From: Gloeophyllum trabeum ATCC 11539
Lineage: Eukaryota > Basidiomycota > Agaricomycetes > Gloeophyllales > Gloeophyllaceae
Length of the DNA stretch: 54,354 nucleotides
Reading direction: 5' to 3'
Assembly (NCBI RefSeq): GCF_000344685.1
Contig: NW_006920415.1
Coordinates: 145,660 to 200,013, forward strand
This document shows positions 20,883 through 33,412 of the stretch, piece after piece. Position numbers and translations under genes: made by a program. The number at the start of each line of letters is the position of its first letter. Position 1 is the first letter of the stretch. The notes under the pieces are model-generated. The model saw only the letters and a program-made list of their open reading frames with translations, ran no database searches and had not been told where the DNA came from.

Positions 20883-21504
20883 CTCTGTAACAGGGCGCTC
20901 AGTTCGGCGGGTGTCTCTCGTAAATAAGACATAATCAGCCTAAGAGCGAACGTTGTAAAGGGAGGCCCTAACCAGGTATAGTATCAGTGTTCGATAAATC
21001 TCCTTTGCTGAACGACGGCCTCTGTCTCGGGCTGCCACTGAAGGGAGAGCATCCCAACAGGGCCGAACTCGGACCACTGCCAGTATTAGTACCGCACTGT
21101 CGATCGACCGTGGATCAGAACCGAATACGTTTACTCCTCATCTTATGAGTCCGGTGAGGGTTCAATGCAATCTTCTGAAGTCAATGCCCATCGCAAAGTC
21201 AACTACTACCTGCATGTCATGGATGGTAATTGTAAGAAGCCGTGTCAGACTAAGATCTTGATATCGACAATTGCTCAACCTGCATGCAGCGCTGGCACTT
21301 CCGAGCCGGGGTATCCTAGGTACAGATACACTAGGTAAACCATTATCATCATATCGCTACTGCTATGTCAAGAATCTGAATCATGACTGCCCCAGGATAA
21401 GCTGTACGATGGATATCCTCCGTGCTAGATAGAAGCCTGGGCTCAGTGACAGCGCCTCGAACTCTTATCAACCTTGTGTTGCGACAGAATAATTACCTCC
21501 CGCT
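20883..21504. other. intergenic, no gene recognised
   Basis: About 0.6 kb between the MITE and the membrane-protein relic. Nothing recognisable was found. Confidence 0.4.
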
Positions 21505-22493
21505 ATGGTCGAAGATCTGTCACACAATACGGCTAAGAGGATGTGGTTTACAGGCACGCTCCTCGGCTGTGTAGCATACGGTAAGATTTGATGCCACTTA
21601 CATCTACAATTCACTTCCATTAAGACTCACGACGGCGCCCATTATACTGCAGGGATGCACTGCACATAATCTGCGTGGTGCCTGGTTAGCCTTGGACCCA
21701 AATCAACCGGGCATGGGCCCAAGAAGTTGTTAATGTGTTACGCAGCCGCTCTCTTCGTGCTTGGAAGCTTGATAGTGGTCAGCAATGCTCGGTCGGCGGT
21801 AGCTACATTCGTCGATGGACCCGCGCTCATCCACGCTGACGGAGAAGTTGAGGGCATTTTCTCAATCCCCGATAACCTTGTTTCACTGTTTTGAACCGGA
21901 TCACAGAAGCCGTTACGGTGCGCGTCTGACGGGACACGTCATGGCAATGGGCTCATGTTTCCCAGATCTGGCGCTGTGTACTCGTCTGGGGCCACCGCAA
22001 AATAAGTATGACCGTGATGCTTGCTCCAGTCGCGGTAGCAACTCTAGGTGATCCAAACACCCTGTCTTTAACCGACCACTAATGTGAATCTATGAAGCCA
22101 TAGGTATTGTCTTTCTCATCCGTCTATCTCGGCCCGCGTCAAATACGTGGACACAGACAAGCGTCGCTTTTACGCTCCCCTACCACGTCATCACACTTTC
22201 TGCGGATATCCTGGTGACTGTGCTCATCAGCATCCGCATTTTGTGCATGCGTCGGCAGGTCTAGGATATACTGGGCGGCAGTGCTACAGAATACGCGTGG
22301 ATAGTCGCAGTCTTGGTTGAATCCTCGGCCCTCTATGCACTGTTTTCACTGCTCTTCTTCATTCCCTACGTTTTGCACCACCCCATGCAAACCTGTTCGT
22401 TCGAATGCTAGGTCAGGTTCAGGTGGGGAATATTCGACCATGTCCTGCAGCATATCCTGATCTCATCTCCAGACCGTTAGTCAACTCCTCCTC
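21505..22493 (+). pseudogene. decayed multi-pass membrane protein
   Basis: Segments of a seven-helix-like agaricomycete membrane protein family can be followed in order: MWFTGTLLGCVAYG, YAAALFVLGSLIVVSNAR, IWRCVLVWGHRK, TLGIVFLIRLSRP, ADILVTVLISIRILCMRR and SSALYALFSLLFFIPY. Several exons join in frame across clear introns (for example the 22048-22103 intron into GIVFLIR). The gene is broken: TAA at 21667-21669 interrupts exon 2, TAG at 22262-22264 follows CMRRQV, and the frame is lost after PYVLHH, where LGQVQ continues in another frame. The family usually has a hydrophobic core and an unknown, receptor-like role. The assignment rests on the hydrophobic pattern and resemblance to DUF6533/6534-type proteins. 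Confidence 0.65.
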
Positions 22494-22885
22494 ATTCTGC
22501 GCATGGTCAGAGGCCGCACATTGACGGTTTCTGCCTTCAAAGTTGTCAGCCCTGGAATGTGCCCGGGATACTCCAACGTTCCAATTCATGCGCACGCGGG
22601 ACTGTACCTAGTAGTATGACCAGGCCAAATGACTTCGCAGTCGAATATACCAGACAAATCCAGCCTATACACCCGTGTGGTGCGCTATACAATATGACAG
22701 TGAAATGCACCGTATAATACCTATCTTAAACCGAACCTGCCCACAAGACACTACCGTACACATGCATCAGAAAACAGCTGACCATGTAAATCAGCAAAAG
22801 CAACACACAGCATTAAGACGAAAGCGTTGAAGTGATCTGACTAAACATCGGCATTCCATGGGAAAGAAGACAACCTCCGGACGCA
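22494..22885. other. intergenic, no gene recognised
   Basis: About 0.4 kb between the membrane-protein relic and the end of the coiled-coil protein gene; nothing recognised. Confidence 0.4.
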
Positions 22886-25800
22886 TCATCGCTCGTCTGC
22901 CTGGGAAAGGCTATCATCGTCTTCACCGTAGTCGAGACGGAAACTCGCGAGATCATCAAGGTGGAGCTCATGCTCCGTACGCAAGCTCAAACTACCAGGA
23001 GACCCAGGCATTATTGAGAAGCTCGTCGAGGTCGGGGATGTGTTACCAGCCGCATGGGGCACAGCCTTAGTAGACGACTGCGCATTTCCGGTATTTAGGA
23101 TCCTCGCGACAAGGGTCGGAGAAGGAGGTGCAGAATGCAAAGACGTAGTCCGAGAGGCGTTTGCGGCTTCACCTTCTTCATGTAGCAACATGGACATATT
23201 GGATGGGGGAAGCTGGAAGACCGAGGACGTTGTACTTGATCGTCTTCGATGCGTCCCGGACCATGGCGCCGGTGGTACCCTTCTGTCCTCGGGAGTCGGT
23301 CGGGTAGCCTCTCTAGGCGATCGATCACGGATTCGAGGGGACAGTCCCGACGTTGATGCTGATCCTCGGTGGAAGACAGCTTCAGTAGATACTGGCCTCG
23401 AAAACACATTCCTGCTCATCTGGAAATGTTGACTGGAGGTAATTGGAGGAGGTGGCGCTGATTGCTGGCGACGGAACTGTTCCAACAGTTCATCCAACCG
23501 CGATTCGAGATTGCTGACCCGGTCGCGGAGCTCCGCATTCTCTTCCCTCAAGACCTTCGTCGTCCTCTGAGAATCGGCCAAGGCCGACAGCAGAGCCTCC
23601 GTCTCCATAGCATGCTTCTCCTTCAGTGTCTCCACCTCAGTTTGATGCTGCTGATGTACAGATGATGCTGCTGATAAAGAGGTGGGAGCCGTCGATGGCG
23701 AAAACGTACGGGTAGTGAATGTAGGACTATCCGAGGGCCTTATCTGGCCGTCAGGCGTCGGAACTCTTCCGCTCCTCCCTCCCCATGACGATACAGATCC
23801 TGATACCTCTGAGAATGCCATCCGCGAAGGTGCGTACTGCGAGCGCGAATCACGATCACTCATAGCACTGCGCACAGATCCATAGCGAGACATGCTGCCG
23901 CCCTGCGAGCTACCGCCGCCCTCTCTGTCGTGGCCAAGGAGACCGGCAGCAGCGAAGGCCTTCTGAGTACGAGGGCCAAGCCAGTCAGTTGCAGAGCGTG
24001 TCATCGAAGTAGTCCCCGATTTCTGTGGTAGATAATTTCCACCTAAGCTAGCGCTCCTCCTCCGCGTCCTAACATGCGTCATGCGATCCTTGTCAACGGA
24101 TGCACGTCCAAGATTATCCATGCTGGGCCGAGCCTCGTGGGGTCGCCTAGTCGCAGAGCTTGCCAACACCGATGACGCCCGCGACGACGGAGAAGCACCA
24201 TCGGGGTCCCAGCCACTCACCGAGACGATCGGGAAGTGCCGAAGACGAGACGTGCTGGTGCTGCTGAGGGCAGTGGACGGGCGAGCAGGCGTAGTATATC
24301 TCGACTGGGGAGGGGGCTTCCTTGAGGGCCAACCATCTCCTGTATTCTGCTTTTCGAGAGGTGGCTCCGGATGAGCCTCTCGCAAGGGTGACGGAGGATG
24401 CCTACGGCGAGAGCCGTTCTCGGAGGATGAAGACGGTCTTCCCAATGGGTCATTCGTGATTGTTGGATCTGATTGCACATAGGAGGGCGAGTCAAGTCCT
24501 GGGCTATCGTCCACGAAGACGGGGCTCAGATGGGTTGCACCAGGCCGAACGAGGCGCGGAAGAGAAGACGACGAAGAGGATGCGGTCGAAGCAGAGGTAC
24601 GAGAGTGATAGCTCGGTCGTCGAGGCGCGTGGGTGCCTAGCGTCTGTACCGCTGACGTGGGCGATCGCTGCCCAGTTGACGAGGAGGTTGATGCGTTGAG
24701 GGGTGTGGAAGATCCAGACGCAACAAGCTTTGATTCAGGGGACTGACTCCGCAGGGATGCAGACGAGGGCGCGATCACCAGAGCCGGCTCTGACCCCGCG
24801 AACTTGTTTGGACTGAGTAAAGCAGCTAGGTCCGGATCTAATGACTCTAGATCGAAGCTGGGTTCCTTGCCCCGAAGGAATTGCTCAGCTCCAGGACTGG
24901 GTCTCGTCGAAGGCGGTATGCTATCGTTCGGATCGTCCACGATGACTCCATTACTCCAGTTCTTCGCTGCCCCGTCTTGCTTCAGTGCATCTAGGACTTC
25001 ATTTCTCAGGTCAGACGTTGACAAGTCCATGCCGTCGCTCTCCTGCCCAGTCGACTTACGACCGGAGCTGGATGGTGCGCGAAGCATCGACGAATCAGCT
25101 GGGTTGGAGAATTTTGGGAACGGCCTTGGATCATCCTGCGATTCGTCAAGAGGAGGTATGTGTCCCGAGATTCCCGAGGTTTCGGACTCGAGAATGGTAG
25201 ATAAATCGGTGCCCAATGGTATAATTGACGACTCTAATACAGGGGGACCTGTGAACCGAGGAATTTTAGACCGCATCCTCGATAGACTTGCGAGAGACAA
25301 GAGAACGGATCAAGTTATTTGGCAAGATGGTGGTGATGCCTCAATAACGAGAAACAATGAACTGATAGAAGCAAGACATGTGTTCTATGTGAAAGGCACT
25401 TAACGTAATGAAACTCACCCGTGTTCGGCCGTTCAGGTGCAGCAGGCGGTGGCGGTAGAGACTTGTCGACGTTCGGCCCTGGCATGCTCCGTACGAAGTT
25501 ACTCCGGGGAACCTGCTCACTTCGGCGTGATTCTATGTGAATGATCGGGGTTTCGACCTCCTCCCGGCCCAATCGAGCATGAGAGCTCATACTCCTCCGT
25601 TCATTATTATATGATGCCCTTCTCGGTATGCCAAAATGCGATGATTGACCCTTGGATCCAGTTGTACCGCCCTGCGAGGGCGTAGACGGCTGTTTCGAAC
25701 CGAAAGGTAGGAAATTGCGAAGACTGCGAAATGAAGAGATACCGGAGGAATTGGGAGAGACAGACGAGTTGGACGCAGGACTCCCGTTTGTGGGTGTCTT

Positions 25801-25962
25801 AGCACCCTGTTGGCGGTGAGGTGGGACCGGTGCTAATGCAAGTTGAGGAACAGACAATGAACTCGGCAATGCGCTTCGAGCGGGAACGGGTTGGGGAGAT
25901 GCGAGGGGTATAAATGATGGACCTTGAGGCGAGCGATTTGGGCCCCTAGCGGACTCTGTCAT
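22886..25962 (-). CDS. large Ser/Pro-rich protein with a coiled coil
   Basis: Two exons, 25962-25419 and 25248-22886, with a 170-base intron, give 968 aa in frame. Most of the chain is low-complexity Ser, Pro, Thr and Arg, predicted disordered, with many possible phosphorylation sites (RRSS, RRPS). The only ordered part is a heptad-like coiled coil near residues 720-785 (TLKEKHAMETEALLSAL, LREENAELRDRV, LESRLDELLEQF). The region around residues 180-260 is less repetitive (TDLSTILESETSG). No enzyme motif, membrane segment or signal peptide. This architecture is common in fungal polarity, septation and cytoskeleton scaffolds; that is only a suggestion. The intron acceptor at 25249 was chosen because it is the only one that restores the frame. 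Confidence 0.8.
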
Positions 25963-26577
25963 CGCTTTTTCCAGAGCAAAGACTCGCGCAACACCGAAGG
26001 GTAATCTTCAGGTATGCAAAGTCGGAAACGTCTATGACCTTTCGCGACAAGACACGTCCCAGCGAGCCGCAAAGAAAAGGGAGCGACGAGGAACACTACC
26101 AGTTCCCAGATGGCAGAGGAAATGCCAGCATTCCACGGCGGCGTCGTCTAGGACAGCGGCGAAAGGTTGAGAGGAGAGCGAAGGGACTAAACCAAGACGG
26201 AACCCGAGGATTATTGATCATATTACTATCAGTTGGAATATGCAAGCAAAGCGTGATAACTCCCGTATAGGGTTATGTCAGTACCATATGTTTCTCCGTA
26301 GTTCTTACATCAATGCTGTCCTCGTGGTATGCCAGTCACTTGTCTACGATCGCAAATCAAATATGTTGCGATCGTGCATTCAAGTACACTATGCTAAACC
26401 GACATATCTATAACATACTTCACAAGAACCGCCGAAGAAAGAGTAGACTACACGGGGATAATAACTTCCATAACGTACGGTACAGATAACAAATGCACAG
26501 CTCAAGATATTATACACATGAACACGACACAGCAATTCCTGAACGATGAAGCAAAAATGAAGACAGAAGAGGGTCCC
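25963..26577. other. intergenic, no gene recognised
   Basis: About 0.6 kb between two minus-strand genes, A/T-richer than the flanking exons. It probably contains the 3' end of the Rsp5 transcript and the promoter of the coiled-coil gene. Confidence 0.4.
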
Positions 26578-29270
26578 TTATTCTTGGGCGAAGCCTTCCG
26601 TTTCCCTGGACAGGCAGTCAGAAAGTCAGCTGAGGAAGACCAACTCGGCAGACGTACTCGATGGCAAACAACAGCTTCGTCTCAAGACTAGCATAGTCCT
26701 GGTACGGAGGCAGGTCGAGACGGTTAAAGCACGTATGGCTCCTAGGCAGTTGACTGGGGTCACCCCACTTCTCGATCGTAAAGCGCCGCGGGCCATCGGC
26801 GCCCTGTAGATCCTTGAACCCATTCATGGGCACCCTTGACGTGCCCGTGACAAACTGCAGCAGGCGAGACTTGCGCTCCGTCGGCCATTTTCGGACGCAC
26901 TCCCAGAACCATTGGATGACTTGGTCAGTCTTCTCGTAGTTGCGGTAGTCGGTGTACTTGGCCCAGTCGTCCCTGATAACCGTGAGTGAGTCATAACTGA
27001 GAACGCAGGGAGTGATAGCCCTGCTTACATGTCGACGTCCGAAATACCACCAATCAACCACTCCAACTCGTGCTCATTGAAGACGCTGATCATATCCTTC
27101 GGGATGATCTCAACGAAGCCGGACATGAAAGCGTCGAACTGCTCTTTCACACCCTTGGAGATACGATAATCGACGAGCGCCTCGACGTATTCGCGCTTGT
27201 TCTCTTCGGTGACCGGGATGTCTTCGCCACCAGGGATAAGTGGCACAGTAACCATCTCTCCGAATCTATCTTCGGTGGTCGAGAACGTCTCGTCGAGCAC
27301 GTCGGTGATGTCGTTCTCCCTACGCGATGTAAGGTCTATACGCCACCGATGATCCGACCAACATGACTCACAGCATCCATACCAGACTCCTGTGCAGATC
27401 AGCGTCAACGCCTTCCAGATCCGCAAGGGTCAGCCTCTTCCCCAGCATCATCTTGTAGAAGCTGGGTACAAAGTACACATCCAAGAAGCGGCGGTGGAAA
27501 ACGGCCAGCCCAATACACCTGCCAATAAAGGTGAAGTAGTCCAGATGCTCAGGGTTGATCCCAGACGCCTTGTTGATCTGCAGGGTATAGTTGTCATGCG
27601 TCGAGTATTGGAAGAGACCGTACGACGGATTAAACATCTCATGCGACAGCAGGAAGAACCATTCCCTGCGCCGCCTAATTAGTATATTCCCACCGCAGGA
27701 AACAATCTACGTACCTGGAGACACCGCCGAAATCGAGCCCCTCCTCGCCCTCAAACTTGATGTACAGCCGCTTCTTCAAATCGCTCCCTCTGAACTTCAT
27801 CACCGCACTGTAACTGTCCTCGAACACCATATTCCTCCGCAGCGTAATCTCGCACTTGCCGTCGCGCGGGCGCATCGATGGCTGACTCCTGAAGTAAATC
27901 AACTTCCGCCTGTAATCCTTCTTATACTGCGGCGCGTCCGCTCCGGGTTCGCTCGGCAGGCGCGGGTCCTCCCAGGTCGTCGTGCGCGTATTGTGGTCTA
28001 CAAAGTATATACGCCCGACGGACGTCATACGCATCTCCCAGCCAGACGGGAGCGGCCCGAGGTTGGTCCCGCTCGTCGCCGCCGCGGTCAGGCGGGAGGG
28101 CAGCGTCGACCGGCGCGGGTCGAGCCACGTCGTCGAACGGGTGTTGTGGTCGACAAAGTACGGCCTGCCCTCGGGCGTCCGACGCTCCTCCCATCCGTCG
28201 GGCAGACGCACATCCGCCTGTTGGCTCTCGGCCGGGTGGTCGCCAGGCAGCGGACTGTCGGTATGACCCCGACTTCCCGCCGACGTAGCTCTCACCGTCG
28301 AGTACGAGGGGCTCGCTTGCACAGCCGGCGCGCCCGGCCGGTGCCATGTCGTCGTCTGCGTGTTGTGGTCGACGTAGTATTGCCTGCCTCGAGGGTCCAT
28401 GCGGACCTCCCACCCTGGCGGCAACGATCCCGATGAACTCTCGGGTCCCAGGAGTTGCGACTGTGCGCGGCGAACCTGCTGTTGCGATCGGACGGATACC
28501 GGAGATTCGGGGCGTCTCGAGGACGAGGCAGGGTCACCCAGATGCGAATGTGCCGCTAACGGATGCGTCGGCGTGCCGGCTCGAGAACGTGGTTCTTCCC
28601 GTATATCGGGCCTCAGCGACTGTCCAGCCGTAGCAGACGAAGAAGACGGGTGGCTTTCCGATGTCATCGCAAACATGATGTTGCCGTAGATTGCGTACGG
28701 TTCGTTCGTTTGTTTGAGGTCGAGCGTGATGACCTCTGCGGGGTAGGAAGGTCAATATTGCTGTGCAGACCATTAAACACACAAGCAACGTACTGTGGTT
28801 TCCTTGCTCCAAGTCAAATACCTCCCCTACTCGGAATGTGACAGACCCCAATGACCTATCCCGTCTATGTGGTTTACGCTGGTCAACAACCTGTATCGTC
28901 ACAGCGGATGATTCCGTTACGTTCCTGACCAAGCCGTCAGCCATGTCCGCAGACGATGATTCACCCCGCTCACAGACGAAAGCTTTCGTTCCAGTATGGG
29001 TTGAGCTTCTTCCTGATAACACTGGTCTCAAAGTTCTGCGATCCGTTGTCTACGCTGACTATTGCGGATGGGTCTGGGAGTTTGAACACGTCCCGTTTCG
29101 TGAGACCGTTTGCTCCCAGCACTAAGATCGCGGCCACAGTCAGCCGCTGTATCTGGAGTCTGGTCGCTCACATGCTTGGCGTACCTGTTATCTTGAGTGA
29201 CCTTTCACTGCTTTCAAGTAGGTTAGCTTGAGCCTCGGCTGTTCAGCGAAACTACCCACCTTGCGGACAT
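26578..29270 (-). CDS. RSP5: Rsp5/NEDD4-type HECT E3 ubiquitin ligase
   Basis: Seven exons are supported: 29152-28974, 28924-28794, 28735-27715, 27665-27372, 27319-27029, 26972-26658 and 26605-26578 (752 aa, in frame). Order of domains: C2 ([14 protein letters not shown] to GNIMFAM), three WW domains ([57 protein letters not shown]) and a full HECT domain with the catalytic Cys in [13 protein letters not shown] and the usual C-terminal acidic/aromatic end (EETEGFAQE). Rsp5 proteins bind PPxY motifs through WW domains and ubiquitinate membrane transporters, arrestin-adaptor cargo and other proteins. The last exon encodes only nine and a third codons. The N-terminus is unresolved: ATG at 29270 (MSAR, then a donor) is a candidate first exon, but its junction to 29152 was not solved. 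Confidence 0.93.
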
Positions 29271-29961
29271 GTTCGCGGCTGCCAGAGTACGCGAGCGCTC
29301 GAGTCGACGAGGGCCCTGTACGACGAGAGACGAGGAGCGCCCTGACGTTAGTAACGGAAGTTGGGAAAGCGCCGATGTCTGAATCAAGCCGATAACTGCG
29401 GTGTCCCACGAGCCGCACCACCGATATCCACGCCCATTGTAGAGGTTATATCTGTCTTACACATCCGACTCGTTGCTCAGAGCGCTGCCTCAGCGCTTAT
29501 TGCATCGCGATGAGTGCTCGGGGTTATTGGTAAGCCATGGTCGACTGGTCGCAGGACGGAGAGCTGTCGTGGGTTCCAGCACGGGGCTAGACATTCGCCA
29601 ACGTCTTGTAGCACATATAGACCATATGCATCCTTGCCAAGGTGTCTCGCACTCTTCATGGCCTGGCTGTTACTTGCTCTGGCTACCATTGACAGCAGTA
29701 CCTGAGGCTTTTCGGGCGAAACTGACGGAAATTACTTGATATAGCCAACGGGTGGGATCACTGAGGAGGAAGGGAAGGAGGAGGGATAGCTTTTGATGTA
29801 AATTTATGGACCCTCTCTTCATATAAAATGGAGGTGCAGAAGCCTCCGATGGCATACTGCATGTCGTGGAGACTTAACATATCCGGATTTGGTAAAGGTA
29901 CTGCCACATTTGGATGAATCGGCAGTATGCGGTGGAACGTGGTGTCTTTTGTTAATTGTAC
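29271..29961. other. intergenic, no gene recognised
   Basis: About 0.7 kb upstream of the Rsp5-type gene, up to the second copy of the dispersed repeat. Only short, domain-less frames. Confidence 0.4.
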
Positions 29962-30742
29962 TGTCACTAGCAGCCACCCATGCAATTCTGCACGGTAGTG
30001 AGCCTGAGGCCTGAGTCCTGGAAAGTGTACCGCGAAGGCTTATTAACCCCATTATTTTTTGTCTTCTCTGAAAGTCTTGATGCCACATCGGGCCGAAGCG
30101 CCGTGATATGGCCCCTTAGTTATCCATAACCTGCTATGTATCTATGGCATAAATCGCGGGCCTGGCCGAGATGTGGCCCCCTTGTTGACTGTAATAACAC
30201 GCACAACATTTGATCTGTGTCTGACAGGCCCCCCCGCCCGGCTTCCTTGGTGTCATATCATAGGATGCTATCATTCCCAGTGTGCGCATGTGTATGTAAG
30301 TTGGACCAGCCTTACTTGCTTAGCCTGCTACAGTAGTGGTCCAGAGTCGCAACCGAGCTGTGAGCAGAGCTCATTCCAGAGCATTGGATTGAGGCAGCTC
30401 TGTACCTGGATTCAGCTCATAGAATCTTGGTATTCCCATATCTACCCTTCAGTTTCCTAGTACTTCTCTATAGAGGATGAGGGACCATGTGCCTCAATTC
30501 AAGGTCACCTTGGAGTCTCCATGTAAGACATGCAAGACTTTAGGTGGTATCTCCCCATTAATATTTTGTAACTAAAGAAATGGCAAGAACATGTCTATAT
30601 CTTTCCGCTGCAGCTTGAACTGCACGTAGACTGGCCCGGCATCAGAGTTGATTCCGAGGTAATGGCGCCAGCCTGTGATTATGCAAGGAGACACCATTGC
30701 TTACTACATGAAATTGTATAGGCCACTCGGTCTGTAGTGACA
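29962..30742 (+). repeat. 0.78-kb dispersed repeat, copy 2 (solo-LTR-like)
   Basis: Same repeat as 5976-6814. The ends are exact 8-bp inverses, TGTCACTA and TAGTGACA, giving the TG...CA form of an LTR. Conserved internal blocks include CAGCCACCCATGCAAT near the start, a GGATGCTATCATTCCCAGTG block and TTTTGTAACTAAAGAAA. No clear target duplication (flanks TGTAC and CATCT). There is no retrotransposon body on either side. Confidence 0.7.
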
Positions 30743-32331
30743 CATCTATGTGTGAGGCTCGCAATGAAAATGTGGCTGATTGTTTACCTTTGTATGGCCC
30801 TTGCGGGGGAAACAGCGGACCAATCACATAAAGGCCTCATGCGCTCAATTTGCCGGCTAACACGCCATTCGACCTCGCTCTCACGACCGCAGTCCCTCTC
30901 ACTGTCGTCGACGTCCTTGCCGTCCTTGCCTCTCGCTGTCTGCGGCTCATGGGATATCATTCTGCCCGTCGTGTCTTTTCTGCCTTCACGCCCAACCTCC
31001 TGAACGATGACTACCCGGTGGTGTCACAAGGGCACGCGTCCACTTTTGCTGGTTCTGGGCGACTAACTGATACCTCGTCGTACTCGTCTTTCGGCATTGG
31101 GGCCCAAGGCCCATGGACCTGCACAGCTCCCCGACAATGGGTAGTTGCGTCCTGATTGTCTTCGCCAGGCGCAACATCGCCGAGGGTACCGACTAGGGGG
31201 AGGTCAAGTGAGAGGACACCTCACGAAACTTGACCTCTCTAAAGCATTTCGAAAAACGGTAACCGGGCTAATCCAAGTTCCAGAGCTTTACATTGTCCCT
31301 TGTCTGAGTCTCATCGTCGCTGCTGGCCTGCCTAGCCTGAATCCACCAACGACGATTGCTTGCCCGAAGGCCGACTCCAGACTCGTCCTAGTCTCTTCGT
31401 GTGGTCTGCGTGCAGTGATGGCGACGTGCGAGCGTCAGCCTCTGAATCGTCGCCATCCTGCTTCTGGTCGCCCGGCGTCGATCCTTCCCTATTCTGCACT
31501 CACATTCGAAGCCGTTGGCCTGCTATGCCCCGTATAGTACAAGGTTATATCAAGCTTCAATCAACGTTCAAGCTCTACGGCAGCAATACCTCGGTCCTCC
31601 GTGTTCCCCCAACTGGCCCCGTCGAGCAGGTGGTCCGTGCGTTGGCAGGGGTGAGCGGAGTTCTCAGGAACTTTGCCGGTCGCTCCGGACCAATCCGCCT
31701 CGCCTCGCAATGCCTCGCTCGTTGTCTCTGCCGGCCGACTCGACATGTGTATCTGCCTCGTTATTTTGGTGCCCGTCGCCGTTGCTCATCCTACAGACCC
31801 CGTTTCTAAGCGATAACTGGCTATGACTGGACTAGTCCCCCGCATATCAGGTTCGTCTCGGTGGTATCATATACTCAGTGCTGGCTCGGGACTCGTTAAG
31901 CTTATGCTCTGTCGGAGTGTGCTGGATGGGGACTGTTTTTCTCTTCGTATCGTGCAGCATGACGTCCGATGATGAGCTGCGCTGGCATTCTGCAACGTTC
32001 GGATGGTACTGGGGTGCTAGCTCTGTTTTTCTTTGCGCTGGGACGAAAAGTGGCTGCTCGAGATTTCTGGCGGCTCTGCTGGTGCACCTTCCAAGTTCTG
32101 TGTCCGAACCTACTCTAGAGACTCTGACTTTGAACTCAGCGTTCACGCGGAAGGCTTGCGGAAGGACGCAAGGAAAGGCGGAACGAAACGCCACAATCGT
32201 CCACGTGTTGTCATATTTGCCCTTATTTGCTCCGCTCGGATACTGGAATTCTCACGCCCATTTACCTCTCGACGGTCGCCTCGTTATCAAGGCCTTCGGT
32301 CGCTCTGCCTTTGCACACATTTTCAGCCAAC
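30743..32331. other. region without a recognisable gene
   Basis: About 1.6 kb. There are several open frames of 60-150 codons, none with a known motif. An imperfect hairpin is present at 31199-31238. The 31840-32330 part leads up to the copper transporter and probably holds its promoter; no TATA box was seen. Confidence 0.4.
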
Positions 32332-33069
32332 ATGGCCACCCTCGTCACCTTGCTCGCACTCGCGGCGGGCGTAGCTGCGCACGACGACATGAACGGCATG
32401 GACATGTCGATGGACGGCGCGATGTCGCTCGCTTCGGGGCAGATGCTCACGTACCTGCACTTCACGCCCGGCGACATCCTGTGGTTCCAGGGCTGGGTGC
32501 CGAAGAGCACGGGCGCGATGGTTGGGGCGTGTATCGGCTTGTTTTTGTTGGCGATTCTGGAGAGGTGGATAGCGTGTATCCGGGCGCTGGCGGATATGGC
32601 TTGGTGGAGGAGGTGAGTCTTTCCTGATTGTATTCAGGGACAATGTGTGAGCTGGGGCTGACGATGCTCCGTATAGCGCGCAGGAAGCCTTAGCGGACAA
32701 ACGCACTCCCCAGTCTCTCCCAGCTGCCACGAATAAGCCAGAGCGAAAGGGCAAGACGATGTCACTCTCCTCCGTCCCCGTTCTCCCCTCTGTTCCGTCC
32801 TCGCAAGGCCCGCGGGCTAGCCTGCCCTTCATACCTACCAATGATATCCCGCGCGGTATCATCCATGCCGTCCAGTCTGCCCTGAGTTTCGCTTTCATGC
32901 TTGCGGTCATGTACGTGTTTTTTGTGCCAGGTGTATACGAATTGGTTGTTGACGACAGCTTCTATGCAGGACGTACCAAGTCGGTTTCATCTTCGCTATT
33001 GTTGTCGGGTTGGGTGTAGGCGAGACGCTTTTTGGGAGGTATACTAACATGGGGGCGCATCTCGTCTAA
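32332..33069 (+). CDS. Ctr-type high-affinity copper transporter
   Basis: Three exons, 32332-32612, 32677-32910 and 32970-33069; 204 aa. A hydrophobic N-terminus is followed by a Met-rich copper-binding stretch (HDDMNGMDMSMDGAM, residues 17-31). TM1 is at about 62-83, then a hydrophilic loop (about 90-150). TM2 carries the diagnostic MxxxM (MLAVM, residues 168-172), and TM3 carries GLGVGETLFG, the GxxxG-type helix-packing motif. Ctr proteins form trimers in the plasma membrane and import Cu(I). The second Met of the TM2 motif is split by the last intron. The start was chosen at 32332 because the hydrophobic segment begins there; the open frame to 32227 is probably leader. It is convergent with a metalloreductase gene. 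Confidence 0.92.
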
Positions 33070-33412
33070 CATGGGAATAGATTTTGTATTTTATTTTATT
33101 TTACGTTGCCAATGTATGACTTCACGTTGAGCGGGATGCTATGGAATATCAGTAACAAATCCGGCGTCGTGCGCGGTGCAGACACTCCGAGTCATCACGA
33201 TGGCACGTCGATGGCGCGACAAGAGAATTACTGCTGTACCTTGATCAGTCCAGCATAAGGACGGCAGCATTGCTTCCTACTCAATTACTGTGAGGGGATG
33301 ATTTGACTCTATGGTGACCATCGCACGTATCGTGTCGACAACCTTTATATTCGTAAACGTTCTCCAGTAATGTACAACCTAAGATTACACTGAAAGATCC
33401 TGCAGATCGTGA
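33070..33412. other. 343-bp spacer between convergent genes
   Basis: Tail-to-tail spacer that must hold both 3' ends. A T-rich TTTTATTTTATTTTA stretch near 33090-33105 may act in 3'-end formation of the copper transporter transcript. Confidence 0.4.

Noticed and set aside
30743..32331. possible retrotransposon body next to the LTR-like repeat
   Set aside because: No gag, protease, reverse transcriptase or integrase motif could be found on either side of either copy.
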